Assembly (NCBI RefSeq): GCF_049243985.1
Contig: NC_135384.1
Coordinates: 625,001 to 689,000 of the forward strand
Direction: 5' to 3'
Source: Paroedura picta
Lineage: Eukaryota; Chordata; Lepidosauria; Squamata; Gekkonidae
Length of the DNA: 64,000 nt
The position numbers were made by a program, and so were the translations under genes. The notes beneath the pieces were generated by a model, which made no database searches, was not told the DNA's origin, and saw nothing but the letters and a program-made list of their open reading frames with translations. Below, piece after piece: positions 21,691 through 33,498 of the stretch. How positions within the stretch are numbered: position 1 is the stretch's first letter; every line of letters begins with the position of its first letter.

Positions 21691-22744
21691 AGAGGCAGCC
21701 TCGTGTTTGTCCCACCAGCCCTCCCGGGGGGCAGAGGAGAGACCTGCCAAATAGGCGGACGCCCTCATCCATGCTGGCCATTGCCCTGCCGTGGTACGGG
21801 TGCCTGGCAGCCTCGGTCCTGACCCCGGCTTGAGGCCTGGTGCCTGTCATCAGTGCCCCCACCTATTGGTTGGACTTGCCGTTTCCATCTGTGGGGAGAT
21901 CCTGAACCCCTTTCCCAGGCAATTCCAATATCGGTCCAAGCCCGAAGAATCTTTCTACGTTAATTGCCAGCGTGAAACTTCGGTTTGCTTAGCAGGACAT
22001 CGTTTTTTCCAGCTCCTTCCAGCAGTTGCCAACCCAGAAACTGACTCGCTTATCTATAACTTGCGTCCCTTGTAGAGTTCTTGTGGCTTGAAGGGCTGGC
22101 CGGGCCGTGGCTGCTTGAGTGTTGCGCGTTTGAGGTAGTTGACCCGGACGGCAGGGAAACGGGGAGCGCTTATCGAGTCAGCTGGGCCTGCTGCTCAGGT
22201 GTCGTGTTGACTGGTGGTCTTCAGTCCTGCAATTGTTGGTGTTCTTGTTGAGCGACATATTTTAAAGCTGAGGCGCTTACAGCAGCAGACTGATGGGGCT
22301 GTTCTCGTGGAGCTCCTTGCCTTTGGCCCGTGGCTGCTGTCCCGTTTGCTGCGACTGCTCGGGAGCCCAGCTGAGGATCTCTCTCCTTCACCTGGTTTGC
22401 TCGTTTTCCGGGCGGGGAAGGACCGTGCCGCCTTGGCACAGCGGCCGCTGCAGGGGGAGGGGCTGCCTTGTGGGGCGGTGAAGGTCTCAGGGCTGGGTGT
22501 GGTGTGCCGTAGAAATCATGGGTGTCGGGCAAGACACAGGACGATAGCGTCCTTTTGACTGTGCTTGGCCCCTGACGTTTGGCCAAAATGTGCGTGGTCA
22601 GGGTCACGTCAGGTCTTCTGTGTTTGACATAAATGCCTGCTCACATTCAGCCTAGAGGCCATTATCCTGGGCCCAGAAGTGTTCTTAGTTCAGTTGCAAT
22701 AAACACATGTTGAGTTCTGTCCTGGGCAACCTTCACGCTATATA

Positions 22745-22835
22745 TGGCTTGAGTCCAGCGTCACCTTTAAGACCAACAAAATTTTATTAAGAGAATAATC
22801 TGTTGCCTGCTTGCAGTGAGAGAGTTTGTTGTATA
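22745..22835. repeat. Interspersed repeat fragment (CACCTTTAAGACCAACAAAATTTTATT family)
   Basis: GAGTCCAGCGTCACCTTTAAG then ACCAACAAAATTTTATTAAG is a common squamate repeat motif. Related pieces lie near 13645 and 62995. Confidence 0.6.
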
Positions 22836-22889
22836 TTAAGACGTAGCATTTCCGGCCCCTTAGATCTGAACATCTTTAGCCTTTTGGTT

Positions 22890-22990
22890 CTTAGCTAGCC
22901 CAGGGTCATCCAGCCGGTGTCTGTAGCAAAGTGGGGATTTGAACCTGGGTCCAAGACTGACTCCTGAACCACGCTCGATCCTCTGTTTTT
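22890..22990. repeat. SINE remnant
   Basis: AGCCCAGGGTCATCCAGCCGG and GTGGGGATTTGAACCTGGGTC are typical of the 3' half of MIR/CORE-like SINEs. It lies in GIGYF1 5' UTR intronic DNA. Confidence 0.5.
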
Positions 22991-24509
22991 CTTCCCAAGG
23001 AGCCTGCGGGTCCCTTCCTCCAACTGGTGTGGGGGGTCTGCCTGAGCCGCAAGACCCAGGTCAGATAGTTCCCCCTTGGCCCTAGAAGCTTCCCAGGAAC
23101 TGCTGGGCCAGTCTCTCACCCACCCTCCGTCTTGCAGGGCTGTTCTGAAGGCAAAATGAGCGGGACTGCTCTTTAGATCCTCACTGGAGATAAATAGCGA
23201 GCCTCCGGCTGGCCCAGGCCTTAGACTGAGACTGCAGGGAGTGCCTGGCCTGTGCCTGCAAGGGTGATTTCTTCGCTGAGGGCTGCCTGGACCCGAGGCT
23301 GAGTCTCTCCATCTGAGCACCGCGAGGGAAGCCCACAAACGGCAGCCAGCCTCCCGGCTTGAACCGTGGCCACTTGCACTCAGGAGGCGAGCCTCCTCTC
23401 CAGATGGGGATCCGTCATGATGAAGGGCAGATGGTGGTGCTGGGGGTAGCCTGGTCTTCGCTGGGCACCGTTGGCAGGACAGGGCCGCTGCCCAGGAAGT
23501 CTTTCATGCCTTTGAACTCCTAGAGTTGGATTGGTTGGTGTTTCCCATAACTGTGCCGGGGGGAGCAAGACGGGGATCGAGGGGAGAGGCTGCTGCATAC
23601 AGTCAAAAGCGCCCACCCTTCCCCATGTTGACTGGCATATCTGGGCTGAGCGGATCGAGGCCGAAGGTAGCTGGGAGGGGAGTTGCCCCTCCAGGCAGGG
23701 CTGGATCCTGGGACTTAAACTCCTGTCTTGTCTCTTCCAGAGTTTCTCCGCTGGAACTGAGCCCGGCTCTGTTGTGGGTTGTTCCGGGAGGCTGCCTGCT
23801 GCCTTGGGACACAGCGGGCTCCGGGAGCAGCCTCCCCCAGGCACATGTGTTGGGGGTTGACTCGTCCTTCCTCTGCTGCCCGCCATTCTTTTCCGCCTCT
23901 CCCACCCCCGGCAGCAGCCTCCTCGGCAGCTTGAGAGGGAGCAGGGCGTTGTGAGGGGCTGCCCTCAAGGTGAGTGACTCTCCCTCCTTCCTCGGGGTGG
24001 CCCGGCCTCTTCTCTGAACTCTGCGGCCCTGTTTGGCCCCTTGCTTCTTCCCCCTTATTCCTGGAGAACTGGCTCTGGAGGGAACATGTCTGCCAGCAGG
24101 CCCCAGGGTGAGCGTCCTTCCTGGCCCCACGTATCCCTCTCTGGGCCTGGCTGTGCCCAAGCCTGAGAAGCAGAGCAGACAGCTGCTGGTCCATCGTCTG
24201 GCCGCCTCGGGGCCCCTTTCCTCCCTCTCCCCCCCATGAGAGGCAAGCCGTGTCACTTTCCGTTCTCTTCTTGCAGGTTTCCTGCTGTTGACGCTGGTCC
24301 CCAACTAGGAAGAGCGATTCTGGGTGCTGATTCTTGAGGGCACGAAATAGGTGGGCAGCACGTTTTAAAGATGGTCTTGGCCTCAGGCCTTCTGTCCCTG
24401 CCCTGCTAGCTCCAGAGGCTGCCTGCTAGGACCTCCTGGGTGTGCCTCCTCCAGAGTCTGTGGGTCTGGTTTCCTCCTTTGCTCTGGTTGACCACTGCTC
24501 TTTCTCCAG

Positions 24510-27500
24510 GGTCGTTGCAGAAGAGCAGCAAGCAAGAGAGTGCCACCAAGGAGGAGCAGGATGGCAGCTGAGGCACTGAATTTTGGGCCAGAGTGGTGCG
24601 TGTGCAGATGCGTCTGTCGGGCCCTGGGCAGCTGTGGGGAGGGGATTGGTCTGAGGGCTTCTGGCTCCCAGCAGCGCTGTGAGAGGTGGGATCATGCCTC
24701 TGAGAAGAGGTCCCTGTGACGGTTCTGCTGGCTCCGGTGTCCTTTAAGGTTGGGCAGCTGTCCTTTCTGTGGCTCCTGGGGTCTCACTGGCCACTGCTTC
24801 CATAGATCGGCTGGGCCGGGCCAGCGGGCCGCCTCGTCCACCCTGCTTCCACGAGCTTCCCTGGAGGGCTAAGCGAGTGGCACGGAGGCCCAGACTGGGT
24901 AGTGGAGGCCCCCTTTAGTTGCTGGGGCTGGCAGCTGTTGAGGGGCTGCTCCCTCATAAGCTGCCTGTGCTCGTGAGCTTGGCTGCCTCCTCCACCTCGG
25001 AAGCTCTTGTTGAGTAAAGATGGTCTCCTTTCATCTGCCCATAAAGCCTATTGGGTGAGGAGGAGCACTTTGCTTCTTTCGGCTGTGGATGGGGGTGGGC
25101 TCCCGTGGCCAGCCCATGAACTCCGGCCCCCTTCCATCCCATAGGCTCCGTGCGCTCTCGGGCGGTGGGAGCGTCACTTCCCCGCCACCTTCGCCTGCCA
25201 TGCCAAAGTACAAACTAGCCGAGTATCGATACGGGCGGGAAGAGATGTTAGCACTTTACGTCAAGGACAACAAGGCAAGTGCTGGCCCTGGGCCCCCCCC
25301 CCCACGCACACACCTCCCTTCTGCACTTGCTTCGACAGGGGCCCAGAGGGGACGTGAGGAGTGCCCCCTGCGGATTTCGCCAGCCGCCTGGTTGGAGGCC
25401 TCCTCCCACCCCCAAAGCTTGGGAAGGGGGAGGCTTGTGCTGGTGAGGGGGGAGGAGCGAGGGACTTCTGCCCCCCAGCCCCTGATGGCATCTTCCTTGC
25501 CCCACTTGGGCAGGTCCCAGAGGAAATCCAAGATAAAGAGTTCTCTGCGGTTCTTCAGGACGATCCCCTGCAGCCGCTGGCGTTGGTACCGTTCACCGAG
25601 GAAGAGCAGGTGAGTGTGGACTCGGCCTGCCTGGCAGGGCTGGAGGGGCGGCCTGCGGGGGCTCCCCCCACTTCATCGGGCTTCTGCCTTTCCCTCCTTT
25701 CCAGAGGAATTTCTCCATGTCTGTGAACAGTGTTGCCGTGCTGAGGCTGATGGGGAAGGGGGGCGGAGCCGCCCCAGCCGGCGTCTCCCGCGGACGAGGT
25801 AGCGCACGGAGCCGAGGTACAGAGACGGGATGGGGGCCGTTTGCCCAGGGGAGCCCCCCCTGCAGACTGGGGGCCTTTTGCTTAGGGACGCCTCCTCTGT
25901 TCCACAGGCCGGGGCCGGGGCGAAAGCAGCTTTTACCAAAGAAGCCTGGAGGAGACAGAAGGAGCCTTTGGTCGTGGCAGTGGCCGGGAGATCCACCGCA
26001 GCCAGAGCTGGGACGACCGGTGAGTGTGGGGGTGGAGCTCCCGAGGGGCCACCGGGGGCATCTGCCGCCCACTTCCTGCTCTGAACCCCCCTGCCCCTTC
26101 TCTTCTCTTCTCTTCTGCAGTGGGGAGCGGCGGTTCGAGAAGCCCATCCGCCGGGAAGGAGGTACTGTGGAAGGTGTGCAGGGGCGGGCCGGGCCGGGGA
26201 GGGCTTGCCCAGCTGGCAGCTCTGGGGCTTTCGGAGGAGAAGTCTGACTGGTCTTCCCTGCTGACCACTCGCTCTTAGCTCGGGCCCCATTTGAAGAGGG
26301 GGCACCCCCAGGCCGCAAGGACTTTGCCCGGTCGGACAGCGACAACTGGCGCACGCTGCGCGAGGAGCACGAGGGCGAGGAGGAGAGTGCCACGGCCACC
26401 GTGGGCGCAGGGGGCAGCTGGCGGCAGAGCGGAGGAGCCCGGCGGGAGAGCGAGCGTTGGCGGTCAGCCAGCCCCGGTAAGGGGCCCTGGCGCCTGTGGC
26501 TGGGGGGGGGGGAGCAGGTCCGCTTGTGTGGCAGGGGCGGCCGGACTCGGCTGGGCCGGGCCGGGCTGACCTCCCCCCTCCTTTGCAGACGGAGGGCCTC
26601 GGTCGGCCGGTTGGCGAGAGCACGGTGGAGAAGGACGGCGGCGGAAGTTTGACTTCGACTTCCGGGACCGTGAGGACGAGCCCCGGGGTGGGCGTCGGCA
26701 TCGGCACAACAGCGACAGCTTTGAGGATGAGAAGGACGGGCTGCCCGAGTGGTGCCTGGAGGACGAAGAGGAGGAGATGGGGACCTTTGACTCCTCGGGG
26801 GCCTTCATGCCCCTCAAGGTGTGTGTGTGTGGGGGGGAGTTGCCCTCCTTCCTCCGGCAGGGGCTGGCTCCCGGCACGCAAAGCGGGAATCCCTCAAGGC
26901 CCCTCTGCAGCTCCTCTTCTTCCTTTGGGGGCGGCCTCTGCGGCTTCTTCTCCTCCGCAGAGGTCTGGGGCAGTCAGCCGCTCTGTGCCGGAATGTGCTG
27001 CGCTTAGCTTGACTTGCAACCTTCAGGTCATCCGTCTGTCTGTCTGTCTGTCCTGCCCAAATCTGCAGAAGAACCCCAAAGAGCCCGTTCCGGAGGACCA
27101 GGAGCTGAGCTTCCTTCCCTTGCAAGAGGAGGACGAGGAGGAGGAGGAAGAGGAGGGCCAGAGGGAGGCGAAGGATGGCGAACGGGGAGAGAGCAGCAAG
27201 GGCCCTGTGGCCCCCATGGTCAAGGAGGGGGCTGAGAGAGGTATGAGGCTGCAGGAGGGAGGCAGGGCCCAAGAGAGGTCATTGGGGGGGCCGGAGAGGT
27301 CGGCTGATGGGCGCTCTGCCTCTCTCTTAGAGCGGATGGAGCTACAGCAGGTGCCTGACGAGAAGGTCTCTCCCGGGGCTCCGTGGCACCCCGGCACCCC
27401 TTTTTCCACTGCAGCTGATGCTGCCCCCGTTGGTGAATGTGAGAGCGCCGTGCCAGGGGCCGCCTCCAAGGGGGAGGGGTTGGCACCAGTCCCTGGCTGC

Positions 27501-30500
27501 ATCAAAGATGCGGAAACAACCAATGGTAGGTGCCACAGAGGGTGTCTGAACTCCCTCCCCCCCCCGGTCATGTGAAGGCTGCTGGGTAGGAAGGGGGGGG
27601 ATTTTGGTCTTCATGGTTTTGAGGGGGGCAGAGAGGGGCTTCCTGGGCGCTCCCTGTCCCGAAGCCTCCTGCGTGGCCCTCGTAGAGGCCTGGGGCTGCC
27701 AGCGATGAGCCGTGGGGCTGACCCCTCTCCCGCTCCCGCCTGTGTCCCCAGGGGCTCCAGGCATCCGCAGCCACCCGACTCGGGGCGTCCCTGCCATGCT
27801 CTCCACCGCCTCCGCTGCTGCTGCTGCTGCTGCCACCTCTTCCTCCACTGCTGCTGCTCCGGAATTCACAGTTGGGGACAACGAGGACGAGGACGGAATG
27901 AAGCACCTGCAGCAGGTGGGCTGGGCGGGGTCCGGAGGGGCCCTCCCTGGGGCCCTCCCTGCCTGGCTGTCCTCCTTTGTGGCTCACTGGGAAGGGAAGG
28001 TCGGTGGGAAGCTTGTGGGAAGGCAGAAGCCCTGCTGGTATTTCCTGGGCTTCAGGAAACATTGATGGTTACGTAATACGTGACGTTAAATCTCCTGCAC
28101 TGCCGATCTTTAAATGCAGAGATGTGGGGGATTTTAGCAAATAAAATTGCAGGATCTGGCATATTTAAGGCATTTAGAAACAAAGATGTTTCCAGCATAA
28201 ATTGCAAAGAGAGAGAGGGCTGGGGGGGAGCCGTGCGGCTGCTTCTGGTCCCAGCGGTGCCAGTGAAGAGCTGAGCTTCTGCCTCCCATCTTGGTCCATT
28301 CCTGTCCAGGACTCTTTGGGGCCAGTTTGGCAAAGCTCCCCTCCCTTTCCTTTTCCTTGTCGCCTGCAGGAAGCCGAGAAGATGGTCGCTTCGCTGCAGG
28401 ACAGCTCCCTGGAGGAAGAGCACTTCGCTCAGGCCGCCGGGGACCACCGCAACACTGCCGCCGCGCTGCCCCTCTCTCACGAGGCCGCCATGAAGTGGTT
28501 CTACAAGGACCCCCAAGGGGAGATCCAAGGTGAGCCGGCTGGCTTGGCCGGGGGGGGGCGAGGGCGAGGGGCTGAGCAGGCCTCCGGTGACCGGCCCCTT
28601 CTGCTCCTCCTCCCCCCCAGGCCCCTTCACCACCCAAGAGATGGCCGAGTGGTTCCAGGCCGGCTACTTCACCATGTCCCTCCTGGTGAAGCGAGGCTGT
28701 GATGAGGGCTTCCAGCCCCTGGGCGAAGTCATAAAGATGTGGGGAAGAGTGCCTTTTGCTCCAGGCCCGTCACCACCCCCATTACTGGTGAGGAGGGAGA
28801 GGGCCGCGGGGGTGCTGAAGGTGCTTGGAGAGGGACGGGCACCAGAGCAGGCAAAGCCGGGGCTGGCCCACCTGCGCCCGCACCACAAGCGCCCCTTTGG
28901 AGCAGCGCTGAAGCAGGATGTGACACGTGAGGTGCGCCACTGTCTGTCGCCATGTGGGGGGAGGGCGGGCAGGGGCTTGGCTGCGTGTCCAGCACGGAGA
29001 TCCTCCCGTCCCCCACCCACCCGTCACCCCTGCAGAGGGTGCTTCTCTCCCACTCCCTCCCTTTCTGATGGCAGGGGAGGCAGGCTGTGGGTGGGGATCA
29101 CCTCTGGGTGCCGCTCCAGCCCGGGGGTGGGGGTGGGGGTGAGGGTATACCTCAGGTCTGTGAGCCCTTCCTTGGGAGCCCCCCCTCCCCTCCCCGCTGG
29201 TCTGCTTCCGTTCCTTGTGGCTTGGGGGCTTTCTGCTGCTCTGTGTGATGTCTGCCTGGGCTCCCCCCCTGGCCCCCTGGGAGGGCTCTTGGTCATGCCC
29301 CACCACCAGGCTGGGCTGGTCATCGGGATCACGTGTGCCCCCTTCTCTCCCTCCTGCTTGCCAGGGAAACATGGACCAGGAGCGCCTGAAGAAGCAGCAG
29401 GAGCTGGCAGCCGCCACCCTCTACCAGCAGCTCCAGCACCAGCAGCTACTCCAGCTGGCCAACAGGTATGCAGGGGGGGGGACGGGGGGGGCAGCGAGGG
29501 ATGCAGCAGGGCTGGAGCCTCTGCCGAGGCACCTGCTCCAAACTGGTGGGGAGGAAGACGAGGGCCTGCTGGATGGGCCCGCCTACGGTTTCTCTTTCCC
29601 TCCCAGTAGGCAGCAGCAGTATGCCCAGTGTGCCCTCCAGCAGAAGGCGGCCACGGGGGATCTGACTCAGCAGCAGCTGGCCACCTTCCTGCAGCAGCTG
29701 CAGGCTCTCAAGCCAAGGTGAGGCCGAAGGGATGTGCCCCCCCTTCCCCCCCCCCCGAGGCCTTCTTGCCCGTGCTGCCCATTGCAGACTTCCAAGGGGG
29801 GACACCACTGGCGTCCGGCTCGCTTCAGACGGGCCCTGAAAATGTGCTGCAGTTTACCTCTGGTTAAGCCCACCGCCTCTGGGCCCAGTGGGGGATGTGC
29901 CCCGGTTCTCCTGCAGGGCTGCGAGCTGAAGGAACCGGGGCTTGGTGCCGAAGCCAGGCCCTCGGGAGCCGCGGGGCGGGAGGGTGAGCGACAGGGTCTC
30001 ACGGTTGTCTTCCTCTTGCAGGGCCGGGGAGCAGGGGATGATTCCTTCGATGAACCGATCGATATCTGTGCCAGACACCGGGTCCCTGTGGGACACGCAT
30101 ACCTCAGCCTCATCACAAGCAGGTCCCGTTGGGCGACGGGGAGGGAGGGGGGAGGGGTTCCGGGGACTCCTGGGCGTGGCCATCAGCGGGAGAGGCTTCC
30201 TCGCCTGCGTTTCTGGTGGTTTCCAGTCCCTTCTCAGCCCTGTGTGAAATGGGAATAGTCAGAAGCCGCCTGTCAGGATCCTGGTCCGGGATCCTTTAGC
30301 GTTGAGAAACAGAGAAGCAGCGTTGGGGTCCTGTGAGGGGGGCCCCGGGGCTCACGGCTGGAAAGGTTAGCCGCCATTTCCCTGGGGAGGCGGCTGCGGG
30401 GCTCTGCTTGGCCTCGGCTTGTGTGAGACCCCGCTGAGCTCTCCCCGGGTCCAAGGCAAGAGTGGGCCTGGGGGGGGCCTGGAGAGAGGGGCTGAGGTCT

Positions 30501-33498
30501 CCTCTGGGGCTTTTCAGGTGGCGAGGCCAGCTTATGGGACATGCCCATCAGTTCTTCAACTCAGGGTCCAACCTTAGAGCAACTTCAGCTGCAGCAGAAA
30601 GTGAGTACTGGGGACGGGGGGGGGCAGAGGGGGCGGGGGGGCTGCCCCAGCTGGGCCCAGACAGACAGACATGCTCTTCTCCCCCCCCCCCAGCTGCAAG
30701 AGCGCAGAGGGGCGGAGCTCAGAGCCAAGCGTGAGGAAGACGAGCGCAAACGGCGCCGGGAGGAAGAGGAGCTGTACAGGCGCAAGCAGGCAAGGGAGGG
30801 CCCGGGGCGTCTTTTGCCTTTGGCCCCACAGGGAGGATCCGTTGGCTCTGGGGCAGCTGAGGCCCAAACCAGGATGTGACCCCATCATCAGTGGTCCTCA
30901 GCGAACTTGCTGGGAAGAAGCCCCCCCTCCCCTCCCCTCCCCTCCCCCCACTGCCATTCCTGCTTTCATGGAGCCCTTGGTGGCAGCCCGGAAAGGCCAG
31001 GGCCCCCCTCGTGCTGCCTGTCCTGACCCTTCCTTCCTCCCTCCCTCCCTCCCTCCCTGCTTTGTGCCCACAGCTGCCATCCTCCTCCTCCTCCTCCTGG
31101 GGCCAGCAGTCGGTGAGCAGCACCTCTGCCCAGAACAGCTTGAGCATGGCTGACATCCAGAAGCTTGGAGATGCGCGGGCCTGCCGGGAGCTCCGGGAAG
31201 AGGTGAGCCTGGTGTGTGTGTTGGTGGTGGTGGGGGGGCTGCGCTTGCCCCCAGAGGGGAAGGAGGGCTTGGCCTCACAGCTGTTCCCACTGTTGCCCTC
31301 TAGTGTCGCCAGCAGGAGCTGCTGCTGAAACTCCTACAGCAGCAGAATTCGCATCCTCTTTGGGGAGGTCTGGCCAAGCAGAACGTCTCCATGAAGGCCT
31401 TGCTGGAGCTGCAGCAGGAGACGGAGCGGCACCTGCAGAAGCAGCAGCGGGCCCAACAGAGAGCCGTGAGTAGACCCCGCAGCCCTGCCCCAGGAAGGAC
31501 TCGTGCAGGGCTCCCTCGTCACCCCCCAGCACTGCGGCTTCCCTTCCCAGCCCTGCCCTGGCTCTCCTGGAGGCCCTCGCACCGGGGTGGCCCTTCCTGC
31601 CTCTAAGAGGGGAGGGAGGCGTCCGTCTGAGGCACGGGGAGGATGGTTGGCCCAAGTTCTGCCAAGCCCAGACGGCCTGTGGGCGAGATGGTGCAGCCCT
31701 TGCAGGCTCCCTCCCTCTCCTCCTCCTCTCTTTCGGCAGCACGGGGGGCACAGCCTCAGCAGCCTGCCCTCTCAGTGGGGAGTGGACTCCAGTCCGCTCT
31801 GGGGCGGTCACGAGAAGAGCGGCTCCATCAGCCTCTGGGAGGAGAGCATGAAGACCGCCGCCCCCCTCGCCCGCAGCCTCGGCTTGAAGAACAGCCGCAG
31901 CAGCCCTTCCCTGGGGTGAGTCGAGGGGGGGGGTGTGGAGGGGCTGCAGCTCAGTGGTAGAGCCTCCGCTTGGCGGGCGCGATCCCTGGCTGCATCTCCT
32001 GCTGGAAGGACCGGGAAGCAGGCGATGGGCGTGGCTTCTGTCGGAGGCCCTGTGGAGCTGCTTGCCCGTCTGGATCTCCCTGGAGCCAGGGGCTGAGTCG
32101 GTCTCGGGCCCCGTCCTGAGTTCACCTTGGCCCGATGCCCTCCTCTCGGCTCAGGGACACGTACAGCTCTTGCCGGCAGAGCAGGAAGAAGACAGACGAG
32201 GAGGAGAAGCTCCTGAAGCTGCTTCAGGGAATCCACAAGCCCCAGGACGGCTTCACGCAGTGGTGTGAACAGATGCTCCATGCCCTCAATACCTCCAGCA
32301 GCCTTGATGGTAGGGGCCCGGCGGCAGGCCCGTGGGGAGCTAGACCCCTGGATGGGGGGGGGGGGGACTTGGGAACTGGACTTGTGGGGAGCTAGAAGGA
32401 CCAGAAGCCACACTCAGCCAGCCAGTTAAACTCCTTGCACAGAAAGATCCCACCCCCGGCTTTGGTGGGAGGGCCGGCGGCTTTGCCCGCCCGCTCCCCT
32501 GGGGATTGCAGGGCCGGTGGGAAGCTGGTCTGACCCGTGTGCCTCCCCCCTCTGCCTCCCCAGTGCCCACCGTGGTGGCGTTCCTGAAGGAGGTGGAGTC
32601 CCCTTACGATGTCCATGACTGCATCCGCTCCTACCTGGGGGACACCGTGGAAGCCAAAGAGTTCGCGAAGCAGTTCCTAGAGCGTCGTGCCAAGCAGAGA
32701 GCCAATCAGCAGCGGCAGCAGCAGCAGGTGGGTAGGGCAGGGGGCCCCTCGGCGGGGCCGGTTCTTTCCTCACTCCTCCTGGTCCGTTCCTTTGCCCTCT
32801 GCTGGGCCGGTGTTGCTAGTTCTGTCCTCTGTGGGCAGTAAGCCTTCCCTGACCCCTCAGCCCCTGTCCAGGAGGGTGTCTTGCAGTTTTGGGTTCACTC
32901 TGCTTTTCACCTTGTCATGAGTGGGATTTGAGCTGTTCTGGCTCCGCAGGGCTTTGAAAGGAAGCCCACCTGCCGCTTGGCTGGCTTTCTCCCATGAGGG
33001 TCCCCCTGGGTATGAATTCCGCCCTGAGCCTCGCTGTCCTGTTTCCTCTGGAGGGAACCCTTCCACCTGGGGGCGAGCTGCTTCCGGAGCCCCCTGCTGG
33101 GCCAAGGGGCATCTGCTCCCCGGCCGGCTCCCTTTTTTTGTGACGCAGCCAGATCTCCTTCCTTGCCCCTCCCCAGGAAGCCCCCTGGCTGAACTCCAGC
33201 AGCCTGCAGTCCCTGTTCCAATCCAACCACCATCCCAAGCAGCCATCGTTCGAGAACAGCCAAGCCGCGAAGATCAAGAGGCGCCCGATGATGCTCCACG
33301 CTGATCCCAGCATCCTGGGTTAGAGGGCGGGAGGAGCAGGGGCTGCCAGCGGGCGTGGCCCAGGGCTGGGCAGGGAGGGCTGTGCCTGCTGGCCTGGTGG
33401 GCGGGCGTGGGCCCCCTAACTGATGTGCCCCATCTTCTCCTCCAGGCTATGCCCTTCATGGCTCTGCGGGGGAACTGGAACCAGTAGAGGACTACTGA
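24510..33498 (+). CDS. GIGYF1: GIGYF1, GRB10-interacting GYF protein 1
   Basis: Translational-repression scaffold that recruits 4EHP (EIF4E2) and binds proline-rich partners through a GYF domain; cytoplasmic (family knowledge). Coding exons: 24561-24595, 25145-25274, 25514-25609, 25705-25816, 25908-26019, 26121-26161, 26279-26476, 26589-26818, 27069-27240, 27331-27525, 27752-27915, 28370-28529, 28621-28787, 29365-29465, 29610-29717, 30022-30122, 30518-30600, 30694-30789, 31074-31202, 31304-31465, 31740-31915, 32155-32309, 32564-32727, 33177-33318, 33446-33498; 1093 aa. The start MAAEALNFGPEW matches human. The 4EHP-binding helix is EYRYGREEMLALY; the GYF domain (about 538-592) carries WFYKDPQGEIQGPF and GYFTMSLLVKRG; the C-terminal DDFGF-like part reads KEVESPYDVHDCIRSYLGD. 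An Ala-rich tract and a GIGYF2-like 43-residue exon make it longer than human (about 1035 aa). Introns after 25274 and 30789 use GC donors. Confidence 0.97.
31945..32095 (+). repeat. GIGYF1: tRNA-derived SINE in a GIGYF1 intron
   Basis: GGCTGCAGCTCAGTGGTAGAG (A box) and GCGATCCCTGGCTGCATCTCC (B-box part) are followed by a non-tRNA body with GGAAGCAGGCGATG. It sits between exons ending 31915 and starting 32155. Confidence 0.75.

Larger units (their letters stand above)
20765..24509 (+). other. GIGYF1: GIGYF1 5' UTR introns
   Basis: Lies between the presumed first exon and the exon carrying the start codon (acceptor before 24510). A plausible extra untranslated exon spans about 23741-23969: acceptor TCTCTTCCAG and donor GTGAGTGA. 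Several SINE fragments are listed separately. No coding exon was found. Confidence 0.55.

Noticed and set aside
25593-26881. A long antisense frame (up to 402 aa) across GIGYF1
   Set aside because: It is a shadow of GIGYF1 coding exons and intervening introns.
31945-32020. A tRNA gene
   Set aside because: A- and B-box-like motifs are present but a full cloverleaf cannot be drawn and a SINE body follows. The same holds for 55180, 47740 and 18907.
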